NCBI RefSeq assembly: GCF_019444005.1
Contig: NZ_CP049304.1
Location: 992,001-1,056,000, forward strand
Direction of reading: 5' to 3'
Source of the DNA: Liquorilactobacillus nagelii DSM 13675
Lineage (GTDB): Bacteria; Bacillota; Bacilli; Lactobacillales; Lactobacillaceae
Length of the DNA: 64,000 nt
Shown: in pieces, positions 1 to 7,567 of the stretch
How positions within the stretch are numbered: the first letter of the stretch is position 1
Layout of the letters: the number at the start of each line of letters is the position of its first letter
Position numbers and translations under genes: made by a program
The notes under the pieces: model-generated
The model's database searches: none
What the model was told of the DNA's origin: nothing
What the model saw: only the letters and a program-made list of their open reading frames with translations

Positions 1-1393
1 CCAATTCTATTAGCAATTACATCAGCTGAAAAATTCAAGGTTAACAAGTATGTCGCAGCTGCAATTATGGGCTCTTTAATTATGCCAGAATTTACTAATA
101 TGATGGGGAGCCATGGAAATGGTGTTATAGCCCATTTCTTCGGAATACCGATCGTTTTAATGACGTATACTTCAACCGTTATTCCGGCAATTTTAGCTAT
201 TTGGTGTTTATCATATTTAGAAAAGTATTTAAGAAAATGGATTCCTGAAAGTCTACAATTATTATTTGTTCCTTTGATTTCTTTGTTCTTGATGGTTCCA
301 TTAACAGCTGGAATATTCGGGCCATTTGGAGTATATATCGGTGAAGGAATTTCGAACATTATTAATTGGCTGATAAATTCTAACGGTTGGATTGCTGGAG
401 CATTTATTGGTGGAATTTGGAACATTTTTTGTGATTTTCGGTCTACAATGGGCAGTAAATCCAGTAATGATCAACAACATTAGCCGGCTTGGATTTGACT
501 ATATTGTGCCATTAACAGCCGCAGCAAATTTTGGAATGGCTGGTGCTACTTTAGGGACTTTCTTGAGAACACATGACAAAAAAATGAAAGCTTATTCAAT
601 GTCGGCTCTTTTGTCAATCCTTTTTGCCGGCATAACAGAACCTTCAATTTATGGAGTTGGCATTCGCTATAAGCGGCCTTTAATTGGAGCTGTTGTCGGT
701 GGTGCCATTGGTGGTGCCTTTATTGGTGGACTTCATGTTAAAGCTTTTGCTTTCGTCTTTGGTGGATTAACAACACTACCAGCGTTTGTAGGTAGCACTT
801 TTATCTATTACGTAATTGGATTAGCAATTTGTTTTATTGTCGGATGTATTGTTACATTAATTATTGGTATTAATGAAAAAGAAGCTGAAAAAAAAGAAGT
901 TGTTAAAAACATTTCAAATGGAAATATCAAAACTATTGACAATGAGACAATTTCTCAACCGATTGATGGAATTGTTGATGATATTGCAACAGCTACAGAT
1001 CCTGCATTTTCGTCTGGATCTATGGGTGAAGGAATGGTAATACAACCTAGTGATGGAAACGTCTATGCTCCATTTGATGGAAATGTTACAATGCTTTTTA
1101 AAACAGGACATGCAATTGGAATTACTTCGAACAAAGGAACTGAAATAATGATCCATATTGGCATTGACACCGTTAAGTTGAATGGAAATGGATTCAAAAG
1201 TTTCGTTAAGCAAGGAGATAGTGTAACTAAAGGACAAAAATTAATTTCGTTTGATTTGGAAGCAATAAAAAATAAAGGTTATGATTTGTCAACGTTTGTC
1301 ATAATAACTAATACTGACAACTATAAGGAAGTTCAACTATTAGATACTAATATGCACAAACACGGAGAAAACATTCTCTCAGTAAATGTTTAA
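1..1393 (+). pseudogene. PTS beta-glucoside/sucrose-family EIICA, 5' truncated by window and frameshifted
   Basis: This is the C-terminal part of a glucose-superfamily PTS permease (usual order EIIB-EIIC-EIIA) that imports and phosphorylates a sugar at the membrane. Frame 1 is open from base 1 and reads EIIC membrane sequence until about base 425, where it runs out of frame. The EIIC sequence resumes in frame 2 (from FVIFGLQWAVNPV) and continues to the stop at 1393. The switch coincides with a run of six T at 425-430 where five would keep the frame. The C-terminal EIIA domain (last ~150 residues) has the active-site context MIHIGIDTV. The EIIB domain lies outside the window. The sugar cannot be named. 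The frameshift may be a real mutation or a homopolymer error. Confidence 0.75.
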
Positions 1394-1469
1394 CTCATGA
1401 CAACTGAGTTTTTATAAACGTACTCTTTATTTATGAAGTACAACATAAAAGTAGATATTTTATGCTAAT

Positions 1470-1516
1470 AAGGTCTGCTCTCGATCACCAGTCGAGAACG
1501 GGCCTTGTATTTTTTT
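1470..1516 (+). terminator. Rho-independent terminator after PTS gene
   Basis: An inverted repeat pairs TCTCGA with TCGAGA across a short loop and continues outward with AAGG/CCTT, followed by a T tract at 1510-1516. It lies about 80 bases after the PTS stop. Confidence 0.7.
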
Positions 1517-1644
1517 AAGTGCTAATTAAACTGGCAAAACACATTGATTCATACACATATTTTCATGGGAATCCATAACCTCTTTCTTCATAGTTTTACG
1601 ATGGCCAATTAGCTGCCATAAAATAAGCATTCATAGTATGTACA

Positions 1645-1695
1645 ATAGCTATCTAATAAGTATACGTCGTACCCATTTCATGTTATTATAGCTAT
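1645..1695 (+). promoter_or_regulatory. Putative RelB/YoeB autoregulatory operators
   Basis: The 8-base perfect palindrome ATAGCTAT occurs twice, at 1645-1652 and 1688-1695, just upstream of the antitoxin. The second copy abuts the ribosome binding site. RelB/DinJ-type antitoxins usually repress their own promoter through short palindromes, so these are the best operator candidates. This is inference from position and symmetry. Confidence 0.45.
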
Positions 1696-1707
1696 GAGGT
1701 GAGAATC

Positions 1708-1986
1708 ATGTTAGATACGGATGAAAAAAAAGTTTCAATTTCTGTCAAAACTAGTCCAGCAGATAAAAAAAAAGCTGCTGAAATCTTTGATAGTTTAGGT
1801 CTCAATCTTTCAACGGCAATTAATATTTTTATTAAAAAAAGTATTGCTGAAGGTGGCTTACCATTTGAGGTTAAGGATCCATTTTATAGTGAAGCCAATC
1901 AGGCAGAACTTAATCGCCGTTTCAAAAAAATAACTAACAGTCAGAATGTTCATCCCCATCAACTTTTGGACAATGAGGAACAATAA
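1708..1986 (+). CDS. RelB/DinJ-family antitoxin
   Basis: A 92-residue antitoxin of the type II RelB/DinJ family; it should neutralise the toxin encoded 3 bases downstream and repress the shared promoter. The N-terminal half looks like a ribbon-helix-helix DNA-binding fold (VSISVKTSPADKKKAAEIF then LGLNLSTAINIFIKKS), and the C-terminal tail is charged and would wrap the toxin. I chose the ATG at 1708 because GAGGTG at 1697-1702 sits at good spacing before it. A GTG at 1699 in the same frame lies inside that ribosome binding site. Confidence 0.85.
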   Translation: MLDTDEKKVSISVKTSPADKKKAAEIFDSLGLNLSTAINIFIKKSIAEGGLPFEVKDPFYSEANQAELNRRFKKITNSQNVHPHQLLDNEEQ

Positions 1987-1989
1987 AGT

Positions 1990-2244
1990 ATGTCAATTGA
2001 ATTTCTAGATGAGGCTTGGAATGAATATATTGCTTGGCAAAGTGAAGATCGAAAAACTTTAAGGCGAATCAATAATCTGATTAAATCTATTCAAAGAGAT
2101 GGTGTAGAATTGGGTTTTGGGAAACCAGAGCGTTTGAAATATCAAGATGGCTGGTCAAGAAGAATTAACAGTAAGGATCGCTTAGTTTATACAATTAACA
2201 ATAATCATTTAGTTATTGTAGCCTGCAAAAATCATTATAAATAA
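1990..2244 (+). CDS. yoeB: YoeB-family mRNA interferase toxin
   Basis: An 84-residue toxin of the YoeB (RelE superfamily) type, which binds the ribosome A site and cleaves mRNA. The sequence follows E. coli YoeB throughout: EAWNEYIAWQ near the start, GKPERLK with the catalytic Glu at 47, WSRRI, RLVY with Arg64, and a C-terminal NHYK carrying the catalytic His82 and Tyr83. All key residues are present, so it looks active. It starts 3 bases after the antitoxin stop, so the two are co-transcribed. Confidence 0.92.
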   Translation: MSIEFLDEAWNEYIAWQSEDRKTLRRINNLIKSIQRDGVELGFGKPERLKYQDGWSRRINSKDRLVYTINNNHLVIVACKNHYK

Positions 2245-2277
2245 TGGTCACTTTAATTAAGTATGCTTTCAAAAACA

Positions 2278-2312
2278 CTTGAATCCAACGTTATTAAGGA
2301 ATATAATTCAAG
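2278..2312 (+). promoter_or_regulatory. Promoter of small membrane protein gene, enclosed by an inverted repeat
   Basis: A good sigma-A promoter: TTGAAT at 2279-2284, 17-base spacer, TATAAT at 2302-2307. CTTGAAT (2278-2284) and ATTCAAG (2306-2312) form a 7-base inverted repeat spanning the promoter, so a dimeric regulator could bind there. Confidence 0.65.
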
Positions 2313-2353
2313 CATTCTGGTCAGAATGAATTTACCTAAAGGTGGAAATTAAC

Positions 2354-2590
2354 ATGTCAAAAATAAAGTCCTACTCTTCTTCATTAGTCGTGGCAATTAT
2401 TTTTTCAATTTTAAGTTTGTATGTTTATCTAAATGGCGGAAGCACTGCCAATACATGGTTTGAACTAACTAATAATGCTAATGGAACAAATGTTAACACT
2501 GGTTCTTCATTTTTGTTACTTTTTCTAATTGTTAGTCTGGTAGCTTGGATCAGCACTGGAGTTACCTATTTTAAACATAAAAAGAACTGA
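2354..2590 (+). CDS. Small two-helix membrane protein, function unknown
   Basis: A 78-residue hypothetical protein with two predicted membrane helices: about residues 8-26 (SSLVVAIIFSILSLYVYL) and 50-70 (FLLLFLIVSLVAWISTGV). A polar, Asn-rich loop lies between them and a short Lys-rich tail follows. The ATG at 2354 is preceded by AAAGGTGG. It has its own promoter and is followed by a strong hairpin, so it is monocistronic. I do not recognise a family. Confidence 0.65.
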   Translation: MSKIKSYSSSLVVAIIFSILSLYVYLNGGSTANTWFELTNNANGTNVNTGSSFLLLFLIVSLVAWISTGVTYFKHKKN

Positions 2591-2621
2591 ACTTAGTTAC
2601 AAGCTATTGTTTTCAAAAAAC

Positions 2622-2660
2622 AAAACACCCCCTAATACATAAATTATTAGCGGGTGTTTT
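2622..2660. terminator. Terminator hairpin after small membrane protein
   Basis: AAAACACCC pairs with GGGTGTTTT, and inside it CTAAT pairs with ATTAG. The arms carry A and T runs so it can act in both directions. Confidence 0.8.
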
Positions 2661-2763
2661 AATGTTTCACACCTAACATCAATGGTTCTGTGCTTTTTAG
2701 AGACTTTCTTGTCTCCACCAATATAGTGTGGCAGAAACACTTTATTCATCATATTAAAAGAAA

Positions 2764-2810
2764 AAAATCGACCCAGAATTCTATTAGTTCGAGAGTTTCG
2801 GGTCGATTTT
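2764..2810. terminator. Terminator of the sorFABCD-sorG operon
   Basis: AAAATCGACCC (2764-2774) pairs with GGGTCGATTTT (2800-2810). It lies 60 bases beyond the sorG stop on the minus strand and ends in a T run there. Confidence 0.8.
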
Positions 2811-2869
2811 CTATTGGTTTTTTAGTTATTCACCTGCACACATCGGATTCATTACTAGCCACAAACTAA

Positions 2870-3793
2870 TCAGTAAAATTCAACTTTTTCACCCTCATAC
2901 GGGAAATATGGTTTTAAGTGTCTAAAGTCATTCAAATATTCACTGGCTTTCCCGTTACTGCCAAAAAGTAATATTTTTTCTTTCAAAATATCTTTTTGAA
3001 TTTGATTTGCTTGCTTAAGCATAATCCATGGTTCATAATCTGTCGGTTTTTCTATAACAGTATCCTTAATCGCATGAAAATATGGTAACTTGATATCTGT
3101 TGAAATATTTACTTTTGCAATTCCATTTTCAATTGCCTCTTTGATTTTTTGATCAGGATTTTTAGACCCGCCATGTAAAACCAGTGGAATTTTTAAAGCT
3201 CGATTGATTTCTTTTAAGATATCAATTCTTATTTCATTTTTACCACTAGGATATGGTCCATGAACGGTTCCAATCGAAACCGCCAAAAAATCAACTTCTG
3301 TTTGCTCAATAAATTCTTTAGCACTATTAGGATCCGTATAAATCCTGCCCATGTTGCTGCTGTCATTAGCAAATCGATTACCAATACTACCTAATTCTGC
3401 TTCAACTGCGATCCCCAATCGATGACAAATATCGACTACTTCGGACGTTGCAGCAACATTTTTAGCAAATTCTTCAGCTGATGTATCAATCATAACTGAG
3501 TTTAACTGATCTTTGTTAGAACGTAACACATCATTAAGATCACGACCATGGTCTAAATGAACTGCAATTGGAACATTGGAAACTTTGGCTGCCTCTAGTA
3601 CATATTTAATAATTTTGCTTCCCATTAGTTCATATTCAAGGGGATAAATTTGAATAATCACTGGTGATTGTAAGTTCTCAGCAACAGTAATAATATTTTT
3701 CACAAATTCACTGTTTCCCGCATTAAATGCTCCAATAGCAAAATGCTCCTGATAGGCACGATCTAGTAAATATTTTGAAGACACGAGAACCAT
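2870..3793 (-). CDS. sorG: Class II ketose-bisphosphate aldolase (SorG-like)
   Basis: A 307-residue class II (zinc) aldolase that splits fructose-1,6-bisphosphate or tagatose-1,6-bisphosphate into triose phosphates. Visible motifs are VHLDHG with zinc His79/His82, SVMIDTS, EAELG, GTVHGPY, LVLHGGS and the phosphate-binding KVNISTD. It is the last gene of the sorbose operon, as sorG is in L. casei, and would feed fructose phosphate into glycolysis. The ATG follows TAGGAGG, which overlaps the stop codon of the small upstream gene, implying translational coupling. Whether it prefers fructose or tagatose bisphosphate cannot be told. Confidence 0.88.
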   Translation of the reverse strand: MVLVSSKYLLDRAYQEHFAIGAFNAGNSEFVKNIITVAENLQSPVIIQIYPLEYELMGSKIIKYVLEAAKVSNVPIAVHLDHGRDLNDVLRSNKDQLNSVMIDTSAEEFAKNVAATSEVVDICHRLGIAVEAELGSIGNRFANDSSNMGRIYTDPNSAKEFIEQTEVDFLAVSIGTVHGPYPSGKNEIRIDILKEINRALKIPLVLHGGSKNPDQKIKEAIENGIAKVNISTDIKLPYFHAIKDTVIEKPTDYEPWIMLKQANQIQKDILKEKILLFGSNGKASEYLNDFRHLKPYFPYEGEKVEFY

Positions 3794-3805
3794 GATTAAT
3801 TCCTC

Positions 3806-3964
3806 CTACCAAATTAAATCCTTTATTCCAATTAAAACAATGATTAAACCACCTATTACATAGAGGAAATCAATTTTCTTTTCTGCATTTTTTCGTTTAA
3901 CCAAGAAACTTGACATTAATAGAAGTACTCCAATTACAATTTCTAAGATACCTGAACTTAGCAT
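3806..3964 (-). CDS. Small membrane protein in the sorbose operon, function unknown
   Basis: A 52-residue open reading frame fills the gap between the EIID gene and sorG. It begins MLSSGILEIVIGVLLLMSSF, has a basic middle (KRKNAEKK), and ends with a second hydrophobic stretch (YVIGGLIIVLIGIKDLIW), so it should be a two-helix hairpin membrane protein. AGGA lies 9 bases before the ATG. The TAG stop is inside the sorG ribosome binding site, so the two are likely coupled. Position after the PTS membrane subunits suggests a link to the permease, but that is inference. Confidence 0.7.
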   Translation of the reverse strand: MLSSGILEIVIGVLLLMSSFLVKRKNAEKKIDFLYVIGGLIIVLIGIKDLIW

Positions 3965-3990
3965 ACGGCATCGTCCTATCTGTACTGAAT

Positions 3991-4827
3991 TTATTTACCG
4001 AAGATGTTTAAACCGTAGCCCAAAATCCCAACTGCAAATAAGGCAAAAATCAACACAATTGGATTTACTTTTTTTCTTAATAAATACATCATTAATAATG
4101 TCAATCCCAAAGCTAATAAACCTGGACAGAGTTCATCTAAAATATTTTGTACAGTTGTAACTGTTGTCTTACCATTTGCAGTTGTTTTGGAAACAACTAC
4201 TGGCACATTTATAGTCGTCCACTTTGTAACCAAAACACCCATGATAAAGAGTCCCATGACTGTCGCACCTTCAGAAAGCTTCTGCAATAAATTTCCTGAT
4301 AAATCCTGTAAAACACCCAATCCTTTTTCCAAGCCAATCTTTAAACCATACCATTTAAAACCTAATCTAACTGTATTGAATGCTAGAAAGAAAATAATTG
4401 GTCCAAGCCATGAACCTTTTAAAGCCATTGTTGCTCCCAAGGCCGCTAATATCGGTCTTAGCGTGCCCCACATTATTGGATCACCAACTCCACAAAGTGG
4501 TCCCATTAAGCCAATCTTAAAACTATTAATTGTACCCTCATCAATATCTTCACCATTTGCCCTTGCTTGTTCCAAAGCCATTGTTACACCAACAACTGGC
4601 CCACAAACAGCGGGAGTAACATTAAAAAAGGTTAAATGTCTCTTTAAAGCTGCCGCTCGTTCTTCCTTTGTCTTATATACCCGCCTAATTGTCGGAATCA
4701 TATCTACACAGAACGCAAGCGCATGAATTCTTTCAAAGTTAAATGAAGCCTGCTGAAAATTCTCGAAAATAAATGTCTGAAAAAAATCTTTTTTAGTTAT
4801 TTTTTTGCTAGTTGTATCCTTATCCAT
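3991..4827 (-). CDS. sorD: PTS mannose/sorbose-family EIID
   Basis: A 278-residue EIID subunit of a mannose-family PTS permease. It forms the membrane channel with EIIC and here probably imports L-sorbose as sorbose-1-phosphate. The long N-terminal amphipathic part (FFQTFIFENFQQASFNFER), the GPLCGVGDPIMWGTLRPI motif and C-terminal membrane helices are typical of the family, and the length is normal. It lies 18 bases after EIIC. AGGGAGGG precedes the ATG. Confidence 0.93.
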   Translation of the reverse strand: MDKDTTSKKITKKDFFQTFIFENFQQASFNFERIHALAFCVDMIPTIRRVYKTKEERAAALKRHLTFFNVTPAVCGPVVGVTMALEQARANGEDIDEGTINSFKIGLMGPLCGVGDPIMWGTLRPILAALGATMALKGSWLGPIIFFLAFNTVRLGFKWYGLKIGLEKGLGVLQDLSGNLLQKLSEGATVMGLFIMGVLVTKWTTINVPVVVSKTTANGKTTVTTVQNILDELCPGLLALGLTLLMMYLLRKKVNPIVLIFALFAVGILGYGLNIFGK

Positions 4828-4845
4828 TGTGCATCCCTCCCTTGA

Positions 4846-5658
4846 TTAATCATCTAATTCATCGTCTGGAATTTCTCCCGAGCTTCCTTGACTAACGGCC
4901 TGATTAGCAGCAGTTGCATGATTTTGACTATACTTTGGATTCAACTCAACATAAATTATAGCTAATACTAATCCGACAACCCCAAAGGCCAATAAACTCA
5001 ACTTCAAATATCCACCTAAAACAAAACCTAAGTAGAAAAATGGCATTAAATATTTGATATACATCATATTCAAGATCATTGCATACCCAACCGCTACAAT
5101 AAAACCACCTGCAACTTCTAAGCCACCGGTTACAACTTGTGGCAAGGCGTTTAACATGTTTTGAACCATTTGTGGGCTAACAAACGCTGCAACAATCGTT
5201 GTTGGAATTGAAACACGCAACGCTTGAACAGCTAAGGCTGAAAAATGCAACCACTCAATTAACCGTAAATCAGCATTTTCTGCAGCTTTATCCGCAGCAT
5301 GTTGAAAAGCAACCGTAATTGTTCTTGCAATAACCGTTAAGACTTGACCAGCAGCAGCCACTGGTAAAGCAATCGCGATTCCTTTATCGATACTTTGACC
5401 ACCAACAATTACTAAAATTGTTGAAATTGTGCTTGCTAAAGCTGAATCAGGCGATTGGGCTGCCCCAATATTCATCCACCCCAAGGCAATTAATTCTAGG
5501 GTGCCTCCCAAAATCAAACCTTTTGTTGGATCACCCAGAATGATTCCCATCACTGAACAAGCAATCAAAGGTCGATGTGTTTGAAATTCGTCTAAGACAC
5601 TTCCAGCTCCAGTAATCGACGACCAGATAAATACTAAAACAATTTGTAAAGCAGACAT
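4846..5658 (-). CDS. sorC: PTS mannose/sorbose-family EIIC
   Basis: A 270-residue polytopic EIIC subunit. Family features include GDPTKGLILGGTLELIALG in the first third and about seven hydrophobic segments, with a short acidic tail (SGEIPDDELDD). I chose the ATG at 5658 because AGGAGGTGG ends 5 bases before it; a GTG three codons upstream falls inside that site. It lies between EIIB and EIID in the usual A-B-C-D order. Confidence 0.92.
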   Translation of the reverse strand: MSALQIVLVFIWSSITGAGSVLDEFQTHRPLIACSVMGIILGDPTKGLILGGTLELIALGWMNIGAAQSPDSALASTISTILVIVGGQSIDKGIAIALPVAAAGQVLTVIARTITVAFQHAADKAAENADLRLIEWLHFSALAVQALRVSIPTTIVAAFVSPQMVQNMLNALPQVVTGGLEVAGGFIVAVGYAMILNMMYIKYLMPFFYLGFVLGGYLKLSLLAFGVVGLVLAIIYVELNPKYSQNHATAANQAVSQGSSGEIPDDELDD

Positions 5659-5670
5659 TAAAGCCACCTC

Positions 5671-6162
5671 CTAATTTTTGAACTTATCATCAATCAATTT
5701 CAGAATATTCTGTTTTGAATCTGTTTTTACAACTCTTAAGTCTAATTCAACTCCTAAATCAGCTAATTCTCGAAATGCTTTAACATCTTGGTTAGTTACT
5801 GAAATTGATTTAGAAATTTGCGTTTTTCCATCTTCAAAACGCATACCACCAATATTAATTGATTTTAGTGGCACACCAGCCTTCACCAGTTCAAGTACCT
5901 CAGTGGGATTCGTAAATAAGTAGAAAACAGTTGTTTGTTCATATTTCGGATTATTGTATACTAAAACTGCTTTCTTAACATCAACAATGTTAACCTTGGT
6001 TCCCGGGGGTGCTGCTTGTTTCAATAGTGTTTTGCGAACAGTATCATTTGAAACCTCCTCGCTAACAACAATAATTCTTTCGGCATTCGCCTCTTTTGAC
6101 CAAACCGTCGTTACCTGTCCATGAATTAAACGGTCATCAATTCTTGCTAATTTGATAATCAT
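5671..6162 (-). CDS. sorB: PTS mannose/sorbose-family EIIB
   Basis: A 163-residue cytoplasmic EIIB phosphotransfer protein. The active-site loop RIDDRLIHGQV places the phosphorylated His at residue 14, and the rest follows the family without gaps. Its ATG overlaps the EIIA stop by one base (TAATG), so translation is coupled. It takes phosphate from SorA and passes it to the sugar during transport. Confidence 0.94.
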   Translation of the reverse strand: MIIKLARIDDRLIHGQVTTVWSKEANAERIIVVSEEVSNDTVRKTLLKQAAPPGTKVNIVDVKKAVLVYNNPKYEQTTVFYLFTNPTEVLELVKAGVPLKSINIGGMRFEDGKTQISKSISVTNQDVKAFRELADLGVELDLRVVKTDSKQNILKLIDDKFKN

Positions 6163-6578
6163 TATAAATCATCCTCCTCCAGATCTTTTTTAGATATAAC
6201 ACTGAAAGCTTTTGTGTAGTTCTGATAATTCTGCATGACTGTTGTTACAACTTGTTCAACTGTTGCTGATTGTATTAGTGGAACAATTTCTAAACAAATT
6301 GGCAGTGACATTCCTGCAATAACATCTGTGACCTTTCCACTAATTGCTAAGGTTGCAGCTGCATTATATGGTGTTCCTGAGAATAAGTCTGTTACTACCA
6401 AAACTTGATCATCCTCAAATCCAGCTATTTGTTTTTCCAACTTAACTTTTAAATCCGCTAATCCTTCTTTAGGACTAAACGTTAACGTATATATATCTGG
6501 TGCTTCACCATAAATCATTTCAATGGCTTGTTTCATTGAAACTGCTGTGTTTGCATGTCCAACTAAAATAACTTTCAA
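6162..6578 (-). CDS. sorA: PTS mannose/sorbose-family EIIA
   Basis: A 138-residue EIIA phosphotransfer protein. The active-site His8 is in the start sequence MKVILVGHANTAVSM, and the DLFSGTPYNAA motif is typical of mannose-family EIIA. The start codon is TTG at 6578, set by GGAGG seven bases upstream. It is separate from EIIB, unlike the fused EIIAB of mannose systems, as in sorbose-type permeases. Confidence 0.93.
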   Translation of the reverse strand: MKVILVGHANTAVSMKQAIEMIYGEAPDIYTLTFSPKEGLADLKVKLEKQIAGFEDDQVLVVTDLFSGTPYNAAATLAISGKVTDVIAGMSLPICLEIVPLIQSATVEQVVTTVMQNYQNYTKAFSVISKKDLEEDDL

Positions 6579-6616
6579 AAAAATTCCTCCTTAATTATTA
6601 AGAGACATTGCAGAAT

Positions 6617-7417
6617 TTATCCGCGGGTTTTACCTCCAGCAACATTGATTGTTACGCCTGTAATGTAACTAGAACGATCTGATAATAGATAACTAACCAA
6701 ATCAGCAACCTCAGATAATTTTCCACTACGTCCTAAAGGAATTGTTGATGTATTACTATAACCCGCCCGCAACTGTTCAACTGTTTTATTTCTTGAATAT
6801 GCCAAAGCTTCTTCATAAGCTAGTGTCCGCAAACCAGTTGCTTCCATAATTCCTGGGGCAACACCTACAACTCTAATATTATAGTGACCTAACTCCTTAG
6901 ACCATGAACGAGTAAAACCATTTATCGCCCCCTTTGTTGCTGAGTAAACACTTTGACCCTCTGATCCTTCCAAGCCAGCTTCAGAGGACATATTAACAAT
7001 GACTCCTCTTTTTTGTTTAACTAGGATACGTGCAACTGCCTGAGACATCAAAAACATGCTTTGAACATTTACAGCAAACATTTTTTGAAAATCATTAAGA
7101 CCTAACTCAAATTTACTAGCTGTCTGCTTAGAATCAACCAACAACCGAGGTAAATTGATACCAGCATTATTAACTAAACCATCAATTTTTCCAAAACGTT
7201 CAAGTGCCTTTTCAATAACATGATCAACCATTTCCTTGTCAGTTAAATTAGTCTGAACATCCAACAATTGTTCACTTTTTAATTTGGATGAGTTCAAGTC
7301 AGCATTAACAACTTTAGCTCCTTGACTGAGTAGCTCAGTTACAATCGCATTACCAATTCCTGACGATCCTCCAGTTACAATAAAAACTTTATCTTTTATA
7401 TCCATCCAATCTGTCAT
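6617..7417 (-). CDS. sorF: Sorbitol-6-phosphate 2-dehydrogenase (SDR), sorbose operon copy
   Basis: A 266-residue classical short-chain dehydrogenase/reductase. It should convert sorbitol-6-phosphate to fructose-6-phosphate with NAD. The Rossmann motif TGGSSGIG is at about residues 15-22, NNAG near 85-90, and the catalytic Ser and YSATK follow. It is the first gene of the leftward sorbose operon, as sorF is in L. casei. Its C-terminal half is nearly identical to the dehydrogenase at 61307-62110. AGGAG precedes the ATG. Confidence 0.88.
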   Translation of the reverse strand: MTDWMDIKDKVFIVTGGSSGIGNAIVTELLSQGAKVVNADLNSSKLKSEQLLDVQTNLTDKEMVDHVIEKALERFGKIDGLVNNAGINLPRLLVDSKQTASKFELGLNDFQKMFAVNVQSMFLMSQAVARILVKQKRGVIVNMSSEAGLEGSEGQSVYSATKGAINGFTRSWSKELGHYNIRVVGVAPGIMEATGLRTLAYEEALAYSRNKTVEQLRAGYSNTSTIPLGRSGKLSEVADLVSYLLSDRSSYITGVTINVAGGKTRG

Positions 7418-7452
7418 AAGATATTCTCCTCACATTAGTTAATGTTTGAGAT

Positions 7453-7466
7453 TGCTAACGCTTACA
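7453..7466. promoter_or_regulatory. Putative cre site (CcpA) between sorF and sorR
   Basis: TGCTAACGCTTACA matches the cre consensus TGNAARCGNWWWCA at 13 of 14 positions. It lies in the divergent promoter region, so CcpA probably represses the sorbose genes when a better sugar is present. Confidence 0.65.
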
Positions 7467-7513
7467 AATGGATTATATCAAATAAATATCAAGAAAAGTA
7501 AATTTTCTATTTC

Positions 7514-7539
7514 TTTCACATATGTGAAAATGGTATAAT
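7514..7539 (+). promoter_or_regulatory. sorR promoter with palindromic operator
   Basis: TTTCACATATGTGAAA (7514-7529) is a perfect 16-base palindrome directly followed by TATAAT (7534-7539), the best -10 box for sorR. No good -35 box is present, which would fit an activator-dependent or autoregulated promoter. The core TCACA-N2-TGTGA recurs at the end of sorR, so it is probably the SorR binding site. Confidence 0.6.
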
Positions 7540-7567
7540 AAAGAAAATATATTTAAGGAGAATTAAA

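Larger units (their letters stand above)
1394..1707. other. Intergenic region between PTS gene and relB
   Basis: About 310 bases without a gene. It holds one terminator-like hairpin (1470-1516) and the promoter/operator region of the toxin-antitoxin pair (1645-1695). Nothing else was recognised. Confidence 0.6.

Noticed and set aside
4187..4726. 180-codon plus-strand frame opposite the EIID gene
   Set aside because: Antisense shadow of a strongly conserved PTS gene, with low-complexity composition and no start signal.
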